Positions 1 through 5,541 of a stretch of DNA of 8,939 bases are shown piece by piece (the stretch's first letter is position 1; every line of letters starts with the position of its first letter). The DNA is from Lachnospiraceae bacterium UBA1760 (GTDB taxonomy: Bacteria; Bacillota; Clostridia; Lachnospirales; Lachnospiraceae). Both the position numbers and the translations under genes were made by a program. The notes beneath the pieces are model-generated. The model saw only the letters and a list, made by a program, of their open reading frames with translations. It did not search any database and was not told where the DNA came from. The stretch is taken from the NCBI GenBank assembly GCA_002314775.1, contig DCHE01000066.1:45133-54071 (forward strand). The letters run 5' to 3'.

Positions 1-1287
1 CAAGTAATTTATAAATTGCTGAGCTGTTCTTCCGGATATTCCTCCGTGGTTTAGCTCCCATATATTTGCCTTCTGGCAAAGCTCCTCGTCCGAAAGCTTA
101 ATCTCCGGGTACTTCTTCGCAAGCTCGATAACTATGTTGAAGAACTCCTTCTGACTTGGCTTTGAAAAGCTGATTGTAACACCAAATCTGTTAACAAGAG
201 ATAATTTCTCCTGCATTGTGTCTGAATGATGAAGCTCCTGATTGAGATCATTTCTGTCATTCCAGGTTTCCTTGATAAGGTGTCTTCTGTTTGAGGTTGC
301 ATATATAAGCACGTTATCCGGCTTAACCTCAAGGCCACCCTCAATAACCGCCTTGAGATACTTATATTCAATCTCAAATTCCTCGAAGGAAAGATCATCC
401 ATATAAATGATGAACTTGTAATTTCTGTTCTTAACCTGAGATATAACCGTGGATAGATCCTCGAACTGATGCTTGTAAATCTCAATCATTCTGAGTCCAT
501 CCTTGTAATACTCATTGATAATGGCCTTTATGCTGGTTGATTTTCCAGTTCCACTGTCTCCAAAAAGCAGACAGTTGTTTGCCTTTCTTCCAGCCACAAA
601 TGCCTCGGTGTTATCTCTAAGCTTCTTCTTTTGAATATCATAACCAACCAGATCCTCCAGCATAACGTTGTCTGTGTTGGTAATAGGTATAAACTGAAGC
701 TCATCTAATGCATCTCTCTTGATACGGAAGGCCTTGTTGAGTCCGAACATTCCCACGCCAAATCTCTTGTAAAAATCTGTCACGATGTCGAGAACCTCAC
801 TACTATCCGTTGCTGCATTTATGCTGTCTGAAACCTCTCTGACCTTCTCACTTACATTCGCATTGTACATCTGTTCCTTTTTTGGAATCGCTCTGTAGTT
901 TGTTATGGTTGAAAAACAGTCTATCCCAAGACCTTTCTCAATCGTTGAGAAATCATAGTCAAAAAGACTCTTGAATATCTTCATATCATTCAGCGCAAAG
1001 CAGTTTACTGAGCCATCACTCTTTCCAACCTTCTCCGCGGTAAGAGTAAATGGATTCTCGTTGGTAATAAGTAAAAAAGAAAGATAATCCTGCCACAGAT
1101 TCTTATTGAATCCATAGTTTGTCGCAACCTCAAGAAGCTTTCTTATCTCCCCATATATTCTTGTGATAAGGTGCTCCTTCTCGTCAGTATCATGCTCAAA
1201 GTCGTGAATGATATCGGCGAGCTTATACAAAATACTATCCTCTCCAAGATTCCTAAACATAACCAGCTTCGGTATCTCTTTGTACAT
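1..1287 (-). CDS. DUF815-family AAA+ ATPase, 3' end cut by window edge
   Basis: This reading frame stays open for 429 codons from the ATG at 1287 to the window edge, with no stop, so the C-terminus lies outside. The C-terminal half is a P-loop ATPase: a Walker A motif GDSGTGKS at residues 243-250 and a hydrophobic strand ending MDDL (Asp297/Asp298) as Walker B. The last visible residues (WELNHGGISGRTAQQFINYL) match the conserved C-terminal box of the DUF815/COG2607 AAA+ family, so probably only a few residues are missing. Residues 1-230 lack a recognisable catalytic motif, as is usual for the family. The start is supported by AGAAGGA at 1294-1300, six bases upstream. The gene has its own promoter and a leader hairpin. 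The family has no well-established substrate. I am confident of the family and make no claim about its cellular role. Confidence 0.9.
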   Translation of the reverse strand, partial: MYKEIPKLVMFRNLGEDSILYKLADIIHDFEHDTDEKEHLITRIYGEIRKLLEVATNYGFNKNLWQDYLSFLLITNENPFTLTAEKVGKSDGSVNCFALNDMKIFKSLFDYDFSTIEKGLGIDCFSTITNYRAIPKKEQMYNANVSEKVREVSDSINAATDSSEVLDIVTDFYKRFGVGMFGLNKAFRIKRDALDELQFIPITNTDNVMLEDLVGYDIQKKKLRDNTEAFVAGRKANNCLLFGDSGTGKSTSIKAIINEYYKDGLRMIEIYKHQFEDLSTVISQVKNRNYKFIIYMDDLSFEEFEIEYKYLKAVIEGGLEVKPDNVLIYATSNRRHLIKETWNDRNDLNQELHHSDTMQEKLSLVNRFGVTISFSKPSQKEFFNIVIELAKKYPEIKLSDEELCQKANIWELNHGGISGRTAQQFINYL

Positions 1288-1342
1288 CTTAATTCCTTCT
1301 TTCCAACTGCATTTTGTGTATTTTACTAATGCTTAAATTCAC

Positions 1343-1375
1343 CGTAAAAAAGGGCAGACTTCCCCCATTTTTACG
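1343..1375 (-). other. leader hairpin upstream of the DUF815 ATPase
   Basis: The arms 1343-1354 (CGTAAAAAAGGG) and 1364-1375 (CCCATTTTTACG) pair over 12 positions with one A-A mismatch, leaving a 9-base loop. Read on the minus strand this is an A-tract, a short G/C stem, then CCC followed by six T, so it resembles a small intrinsic terminator. It lies between the predicted transcription start (about 1395) and the ATG at 1287, roughly 55 bases before the start codon. It could be an attenuator, a transcript-stabilising 5' hairpin, or a terminator stopping read-through from the transporter gene. The pairing is seen directly. The role is inferred. Confidence 0.5.
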
Positions 1376-1401
1376 ATATGCTTACTTTAACACGAACCAT
1401 T

Positions 1402-1430
1402 ATTATATTCAACTATATTTTTTCTCAAAA
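1402..1430 (-). promoter_or_regulatory. predicted sigma-A promoter of the DUF815 ATPase
   Basis: On the minus strand a perfect TATAAT lies at 1407-1402. The -35 region is weak: TTTTGA (1430-1425) gives a 17-base spacer, while TTGAGA (1428-1423) gives 15 bases. The surrounding sequence is very AT-rich. It would produce a leader of about 105 bases carrying the hairpin at 1343-1375. Confidence 0.55.
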
Positions 1431-1465
1431 ATGTGAACAATTTAGGTTAAGCCCTCAGTCTTTAT

Positions 1466-1542
1466 ATAAAATGAACGCCACAGCAAAACAGTCTTTAGAA
1501 ATCAGAGTCTTCTAAGCCGTTTTACGTGGCGTATCATTTTAT
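1466..1542 (-). terminator. long hairpin, probable terminator of the SulP gene (element copy 1)
   Basis: This long imperfect hairpin begins 40 bases after the transporter stop codon. Its segments from outside in are: 1466-1474 with 1534-1542 (ATAAAATGA/TCATTTTAT, 9 bp); 1475-1481 with 1526-1532 (ACGCCAC/GTGGCGT, 7 bp, one bulged A at 1533); 1485-1489 with 1519-1523 (AAAAC/GTTTT); and 1493-1500 with 1510-1516 (CTTTAGAA/TTCTAAG, one bulged T). The loop is nine bases. On the minus strand the GC-rich stem is followed by TTCATTTTATAT, a fair terminator tail. The plus strand also ends in TTTT, so it may work in both directions. Its inner part resembles the core of the element at 3485-3669. Confidence 0.6.
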
Positions 1543-1582
1543 CTATGTTAATGCTGTATGAACCAGCAAATTTCAGTATTTA

Positions 1583-3232
1583 CTATTTTATCTCGGCGGC
1601 TCTCTTAAGGGCATCGTCGATGTGTGGAAGGAAGTTCTCCTCACCAACCATTTCAACAAAACCGTCCTTCTGCATTGTCTTCATAGGCTGCTCATTTACG
1701 TGAGAGAATACAAGCTGAACATTATTCTTCTTACATTTCTCATAGAGCTGTTCGAGTGAACGCATTGCAGTTGCATCAAGTGCAGGTACTGATCTCATTC
1801 TTATAACAAGACATTTTGTGAAGTCCTTGAGTGTGATGTCTGCGATTCTCTCTGCAACACCGAAGAACATAGGTCCTGAAATCTCGTAAACTCGTACGTG
1901 CTGAGGTACATTTCTAAGATCGATTGAATCTGGGTCATCCTCACTGTTCTCGAAGTAGGTCCAGCCTCTAACCTCAACCTCCTCACTCATTCTCTTGATG
2001 AAGAGTACGCAGGCTGCAATCATACCAACCTCGATAGCGACAACGAGGTCAAATACTACTGTAAGGACAAATGTTACAACAAGTACGATGATATCTGACT
2101 TTGGAGCAGTCTTGCATAAATGTTCAAAGGTTCTCCAGCCACACATATTGTAGGCAACGATGAAAAGAATTGCTGCGATTGTTGGCATTGGAATAAGTGC
2201 TGCGTAAGGCATAAGCACGATAAGTACAAGAAGAAGTACTACCGAGTGAACCATACCGGCGATTGGTGTACGACCACCATTTTTAATGTTTGCAGCTGTT
2301 CTTGCAATAGCTCCTGTTGCAGGAATACCACCAAATAAAACCGAAACAACATTTCCGGCACCCTGTGCCATAAGCTCCATATTTGAACGGTGCTTAGAAT
2401 TTATCATACTGTCTGCAACAACACATGAGAGAAGTGACTCAATTGCTGCAAGAATTGCGATTGTAAAGCCATCAGAGAACTCACTCTTAATGATGTCAAA
2501 GCTTAAATTTGGAAGGCTGAACTTTGGAAGGCTGCTGCTTATAGTGTAAAGGTCACCGATAGTGTTAACCTTTAAGTCAAGGAACTTAACCATGCAGATT
2601 CCAACGATAACTGCGATGAGTGAAGCAGGAATCTTATCAAGCTTCTTTGGCCAGAGGATGAGGATTAATAAACACACACCTCCGACCAAAAGTGCCTGAA
2701 GGTTAATTGTTCCGAAGAACTCGGCTACTGCCTTAACCTTCTCTATAGTTTCAATAGGCTTCACACCCTCCGCATAGGTGAGACCAAAGAAATCCTTAAG
2801 CTGTCCGATTACGATGGTCACGGCAATTCCGGCTGTAAAACCAGTTGTTATTGTAAATGGAATAAATCTGATAAGACTGCCTAGTCTGAGCAGACCCATT
2901 AATATAAGAAGAACTCCGGCAATGATTGTTGCAACTACAAGTCCATCCATTCCATTTTTTGCAACTATTCCTGCAACGATGGTTGCAAATGCTGCTGTTG
3001 GTCCTGCTATCTGAACACGGCTACCACCGAGAAAAGAAATCACAAATCCAGCAAAAATTGCTGTGTAAATACCCTGCTCCGGACCAACACCTGAAGCAAG
3101 CGCAAGAGCGATTGAAAGTGGAAGTGCAATAATCGCTACAATAATTCCTGAAATTACATCCTTACCAAACTGCGCGCCACTGTAGGTCTTCATAACGCTA
3201 AACAGCTTTGGTTTTAATTTTTCTTTTCCCAT
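1583..3232 (-). CDS. SulP (SLC26)-family anion transporter with STAS domain
   Basis: A 549-residue membrane protein of typical SulP length. Residues 25-415 are a series of hydrophobic segments forming the transport domain. They carry family signatures: GPTAAF at 77-82, AAIES with Glu265 in the segment where the coupling acidic residue normally sits, and a long box from GN (293-294) through GGIPATGAIARTAAN to RTPIAG. A cytoplasmic STAS domain covers about 446-545, with DATAMRSL at 486-493. Family members move sulfate, bicarbonate or dicarboxylates across the cytoplasmic membrane, and the sequence does not settle which. The N-terminal half reads much like the DauA/YchM group, but that is from memory. 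I chose the ATG at 3232 because AAGGAG (3242-3247) sits nine bases upstream and the next in-frame ATG, at 3292, falls inside the -10 box. The gene appears monocistronic. Confidence 0.93.
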   Translation of the reverse strand: MGKEKLKPKLFSVMKTYSGAQFGKDVISGIIVAIIALPLSIALALASGVGPEQGIYTAIFAGFVISFLGGSRVQIAGPTAAFATIVAGIVAKNGMDGLVVATIIAGVLLILMGLLRLGSLIRFIPFTITTGFTAGIAVTIVIGQLKDFFGLTYAEGVKPIETIEKVKAVAEFFGTINLQALLVGGVCLLILILWPKKLDKIPASLIAVIVGICMVKFLDLKVNTIGDLYTISSSLPKFSLPNLSFDIIKSEFSDGFTIAILAAIESLLSCVVADSMINSKHRSNMELMAQGAGNVVSVLFGGIPATGAIARTAANIKNGGRTPIAGMVHSVVLLLVLIVLMPYAALIPMPTIAAILFIVAYNMCGWRTFEHLCKTAPKSDIIVLVVTFVLTVVFDLVVAIEVGMIAACVLFIKRMSEEVEVRGWTYFENSEDDPDSIDLRNVPQHVRVYEISGPMFFGVAERIADITLKDFTKCLVIRMRSVPALDATAMRSLEQLYEKCKKNNVQLVFSHVNEQPMKTMQKDGFVEMVGEENFLPHIDDALKRAAEIK

Positions 3233-3241
3233 TATGGTTTT

Positions 3242-3247
3242 CTCCTT
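3242..3247 (-). promoter_or_regulatory. ribosome binding site that fixes the SulP start
   Basis: AAGGAG on the minus strand lies nine bases before the ATG at 3232. No comparable site precedes the longer in-frame ATG at 3292, which also overlaps the promoter -10 box and so would not be at a usable place in the transcript. Confidence 0.8.
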
Positions 3248-3262
3248 TGCCCTAATTAAATC

Positions 3263-3277
3263 TGTCAAATTTTGACA
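3263..3277. promoter_or_regulatory. 15-base palindrome in the SulP leader, candidate operator
   Basis: TGTCAAA-T-TTTGACA is a perfect 7+1+7 inverted repeat placed just downstream of the predicted transcription start and 16 bases before the ribosome binding site. A repressor bound here would block early transcription. It is too short and AT-rich to be a convincing RNA hairpin or terminator. A second small palindrome, AAACGTTT, lies next to it at 3280-3287. I do not recognise a regulator for either, and the operator role is inferred from position and symmetry. Confidence 0.4.
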
Positions 3278-3290
3278 CGAAACGTTTACC

Positions 3291-3318
3291 ATTATAAACT
3301 TATGTTTACAAATTTCAA
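3291..3318 (-). promoter_or_regulatory. predicted sigma-A promoter of the SulP gene
   Basis: On the minus strand, TTGAAA (3318-3313) and a perfect TATAAT (3296-3291) are separated by 16 bases. Transcription would start near 3284, giving a leader of about 50 bases that contains the palindrome at 3263-3277 and the AAGGAG at 3242-3247. Confidence 0.7.
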
Positions 3319-3484
3319 GGGGGATTTTTCTTTTTCGTTATTTTTTCATTTTATGCATAATTTCTTGCTATCTCATTATATAAATCGTACAAATCCCCAT
3401 ACCCATATAAAACCCAAAACTCAACCAAAGTTCAATAAATACAAGCCCCAAAGTAAATCTACTCTAAACAAGTGCCAACCCCAA
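3319..3484. other. non-coding stretch with strong C-over-G skew
   Basis: No convincing gene is present between the transporter promoter and the large inverted repeat. The part nearest the promoter (3319-3385) is T-rich on the plus strand. From 3391 to 3484 the plus strand is almost free of G: I count 5 G against 30 C in 94 bases, in short runs such as CCCC and CCC separated by A-rich bases. An open frame on the plus strand crosses it but has no ribosome binding site and covers the promoter and part of the hairpin. Confidence 0.55.
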
Positions 3485-3669
3485 GGGCTGTTAATAGCAC
3501 TCGTAAACTACAACCCTGCATATAAAAAGACACCGCACAAAACAATCTGCAGAAAGCGTTTCGATAACTGTCACTCTGACAGAACCTAAAACAAACGCTT
3601 TCGAAGCCGTTTTGTGCGGTGTTCTTCTTTATATGCAGGTCACTAGCCCCGTCGTGCTATTAATAGCCC
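3485..3669. repeat. 185-base multi-segment inverted repeat (element copy 2)
   Basis: The two halves fold onto each other in five helices. From outside in: 3485-3500 with 3654-3669 (15 of 16 Watson-Crick, the exception being G-T, so a G-U pair if the plus strand is the RNA); 3515-3526 with 3628-3639 (12 of 12, CCTGCATATAAA); 3530-3543 with 3609-3622 (14 of 14, ACACCGCACAAAAC); 3552-3561 with 3593-3602 (10 of 10, GAAAGCGTTT); and an apical 3568-3573 with 3577-3582 (CTGTCA/TGACAG, three-base loop). The loop between the two outer helices is symmetric, 14 bases on each side. No gene is inside and I see no target-site duplication. It starts 30 bases after the trpD stop. It could be an elaborate terminator, a structured RNA or a decayed miniature mobile element. 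Confidence 0.8.
3524..3622 (-). terminator. trpD: intrinsic terminator of trpD, core of the inverted repeat
   Basis: Read on the minus strand, the perfect 14-bp stem ending GTTTTGTGCGGTGT is followed directly by CTTTTTATATG. This is a strong GC-containing stem plus a five-T run, about 75 bases after the trpD stop codon. It should end the trpD transcript before the SulP promoter. It is nested in the larger fold at 3485-3669. Confidence 0.7.
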
Positions 3670-3699
3670 GCCCGTCAGCCACCAATTTACCATTCCGAA

Positions 3700-4719
3700 C
3701 TATCTATTGCTTACCTCGATAACCTTCTCAAGTGTCTCGTAAGCCTTACCCGAATCGATAATCTCGCCAGCGAGCTTGATACCCTCAGCTATAGACTCAG
3801 CCTTGCCACCGATGTAAAGTGATGCTCCAGCGTTCATAAGAACTGCATCTCTCTTTGGTCCCTTAAGCTCACCCTTTAAGATGCTCTTTGTAATCTCAGC
3901 ATTCTCTGCTGGTGTGCCACCCTTAAGGTCGTCCTTTGTGCATCTTGTAAGGCCGAAATCTTCTGGTGCGATAACGTATGACTTGAACCAGCCATCCTTA
4001 AACTCACAAACCTTTGTTGGTGCACTCATGGAAATCTCATCAAGCTTATCCATTCCGTAAACTACCATACCTCTTTCAACACCGAGGCTGATAAGAACCT
4101 GAGCAAGTGGCTCAACTAAATACTCATCATATACACCGAGAAGCTGAAGCTTTGGTGAACCAGGATTTGTAAGAGGTCCAAGGATATTGAATACTGTTCT
4201 AACACCAAGTTCCTTACGGATTGGTCCAACATACTTCATTGATGTGTGATACTTCTGTGCAAAGAAGAAGCACATTCCAGCCTCCTTGAGAAGCTCAACA
4301 CACTTCTCTGGCTCCTGCTGAATATTTACACCAAGTGCCTCTAAGCAGTCTGCTGTTCCTGAAAGGGAAGAAGCTGCTCTGTTACCATGCTTAGCAACCT
4401 TCATGCCTGCTGCAGCTGCAACAAGAGCTGATGTTGTTGAAATATTAAAGCTGTGTGCACCATCTCCGCCAGTACCAACGATTTCAAATACATCCATTCC
4501 TGTATCAACCTTGGTAGCGTGGTCTCTCATAGCTGCTGCACAGCCAGCGATTTCGTCTGTTGTCTCAGCCTTTGCACTCTTAGTTGAGAGAGCTGCAAGA
4601 AAGGCTGCATTCTGAGTAGCTGTAGTCTCACCACCCATAATCTCGTTAATTACTGCATAAGCCTCATCATATGTAAGGTCTTCCTTGTTGACAATTTTTA
4701 CGATTGCTTCCTTAATCAT
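3700..4719 (-). CDS. trpD: anthranilate phosphoribosyltransferase
   Basis: The cytoplasmic enzyme TrpD transfers phosphoribose from PRPP to anthranilate, the second committed step of tryptophan synthesis. The 339-residue length is normal. The N-terminal helical domain is followed by the nucleotide-binding core: GTGGD at 82-86, NISTTSALVAAAAG at 92-105, KHGNR at 110-114 and SGTADCLEALGV at 120-131. Further on are FFFAQKYHTSMK (151-162), RTVFNILGPLTNP (174-186) and the Mg2+-binding Asp-Glu pair at 227-228 (LDEIS). The conserved TrpD pattern is intact, with no truncation. The start is secure, with GGAGG at 4726-4730, six bases before the ATG. No other trp gene is within the window. Its own promoter and a terminator at 3524-3622 make it a single-gene unit. 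A related phosphoribosyltransferase with another substrate cannot be fully excluded but is unlikely. Confidence 0.96.
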   Translation of the reverse strand: MIKEAIVKIVNKEDLTYDEAYAVINEIMGGETTATQNAAFLAALSTKSAKAETTDEIAGCAAAMRDHATKVDTGMDVFEIVGTGGDGAHSFNISTTSALVAAAAGMKVAKHGNRAASSLSGTADCLEALGVNIQQEPEKCVELLKEAGMCFFFAQKYHTSMKYVGPIRKELGVRTVFNILGPLTNPGSPKLQLLGVYDEYLVEPLAQVLISLGVERGMVVYGMDKLDEISMSAPTKVCEFKDGWFKSYVIAPEDFGLTRCTKDDLKGGTPAENAEITKSILKGELKGPKRDAVLMNAGASLYIGGKAESIAEGIKLAGEIIDSGKAYETLEKVIEVSNR

Positions 4720-4764
4720 CTCTATCCTCCAAATATTAAAAATATAGCTTTTCTAACTGGTAAA

Positions 4765-4793
4765 ATGTTAACACTTTACTATGTTAAAGTCAA
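4765..4793 (-). promoter_or_regulatory. trpD: predicted promoter of trpD
   Basis: On the minus strand, TTGACT (4793-4788) and TAACAT (4770-4765) are separated by exactly 17 bases. The predicted start is about 38 bases before the trpD ATG, too short a leader for a T-box or peptide attenuator. Control is therefore more likely to act at the promoter itself. Confidence 0.6.
4768..4787. promoter_or_regulatory. inverted repeat inside the trpD promoter, candidate operator
   Basis: TTAACA (4768-4773) and TGTTAA (4782-4787) form a perfect 6-base inverted repeat with an 8-base centre. The repeat fills the spacer and overlaps the -10 box, the classic place for a repressor. The bound regulator is unknown. 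A tryptophan-responsive repressor would fit the gene, but the sequence does not show that. Confidence 0.45.
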
Positions 4794-4865
4794 GGCTTTG
4801 CCCAGCCTGTAAATTGTTTATAGATTGTCGATTTTACTCAAACTTCCTGAATTTCTTCACTATTG

Positions 4866-5507
4866 CTAAACTCGCCTTTTTCTTTTTACTCTCTTTTTTC
4901 TAACCCTCTTTTTCGGATTTTTTGCCTTCCTGTATTCGAGAATTCTCTCAGCGATAAGATTATAGTCCCTCTCAAATAATTCCTCGCTTATCAGTACATC
5001 AAGCTCCGGCCTCTCAATACTTTTCACAAGATAGTCCCTGACAAAATCCTTGCTCTTTGCAGCGTATTTATAAAGCCCCTTTTGCTCCTGAATATGAGCA
5101 AGCTCCGGTCTCCAGAGAAGTCTTATCTTCTTTAATATGTCACACTTTGGATTGTCCGATGGCTCTCTGACCACGTAAATGTCAGGCTTTTCAGCCACAT
5201 CTGTCTCTTCTATGGAAAGAATTCCCCAGTAATCCGGAACATGGGATACGACTCCCTTCGCATGAGTGCTTCCAACCACCACAATGTTCATGTCGAAGTA
5301 TTTGTCGTAATCTTTTACTTGACTCTCGAGCCTCTGGTAGCTGTCAGCATCACTCTTTATCTCGATTCCAATGATATAATCCTCTCCTATCATGACTACA
5401 TCAGCTCTTGAGTCTCCCATATTCTTTTCTTCAAATATTCTTATTTTTCCGTATTTTTCTTCAAGGTAGTCAAATAGTGGCTCCCTGATATCCTTATCTA
5501 ATAGCAT
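4866..5507 (-). CDS. sce7726-family protein, PD-(D/E)XK-like, with basic tail
   Basis: A 213-residue soluble protein. Residues 1-115 have a restriction-endonuclease-like signature: Glu26/Glu27, then Asp36 in SRADVVMI, then Glu49-x-Lys51 in GIEIKSD, and Gln63 in a following helix (RLESQVKDYDKYFD). This is the D...ExK layout of PD-(D/E)XK nucleases and matches the sce7726 family as I remember it. Residues 130-182 (LWRPELAHI ... ISEELFERDY) are the usual family C-terminal part. The last 18 residues, from about 196, are almost all Lys, Arg and Val, suggesting nucleic-acid binding. The start has a modest site, GGATGGG, at 5513-5519. It lies 34 bases behind ppk on the same strand, with no obvious promoter between, so it is probably the last gene of that operon. 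Nuclease activity and target are inferred, and the family function is not established to my knowledge. Confidence 0.8.
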   Translation of the reverse strand: MLLDKDIREPLFDYLEEKYGKIRIFEEKNMGDSRADVVMIGEDYIIGIEIKSDADSYQRLESQVKDYDKYFDMNIVVVGSTHAKGVVSHVPDYWGILSIEETDVAEKPDIYVVREPSDNPKCDILKKIRLLWRPELAHIQEQKGLYKYAAKSKDFVRDYLVKSIERPELDVLISEELFERDYNLIAERILEYRKAKNPKKRVRKKRVKRKRRV

Positions 5508-5541
5508 ATCTACCCATCCATTTTAATGTATGCAAATACAA

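Noticed and set aside
132..485. Second minus-strand frame of 117 codons within the ATPase gene
   Set aside because: It lies wholly inside the DUF815 gene in another frame. The real frame carries the Walker A and B motifs.
2286..3132. Several plus-strand open frames opposite the SulP gene
   Set aside because: They are antisense shadows of a long, well-supported membrane protein gene and show no start signals or family features.
3233..3292. Twenty-residue N-terminal extension of the SulP protein starting at 3292
   Set aside because: The ATG overlaps the -10 box and lacks a ribosome binding site, while AAGGAG sits at a good distance from the ATG at 3232.
3272..3589. Plus-strand open frame of 105 codons in the trpD-SulP intergenic region
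   Set aside because: It crosses the SulP promoter and half of the inverted repeat, has no ribosome binding site, and its composition (runs of Lys, Pro, Asn, Thr) simply reflects the C- and A-rich DNA.
3485..3669. Insertion sequence or CRISPR interpretation of the inverted repeat
   Set aside because: There is no transposase frame, no visible target-site duplication and no regularly spaced direct repeats.
4793..4808. Small hairpin AGGCT-TTGCCC-AGCCT downstream of the sce7726 gene
   Set aside because: It has only five base pairs, its end overlaps the trpD -35 box, and no real T-run follows, so it is not a convincing terminator.
4720..4865. Possible T-box or leader-peptide attenuator upstream of trpD
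   Set aside because: The predicted leader is only about 38 bases and contains no specifier-loop structure or Trp-rich small frame.
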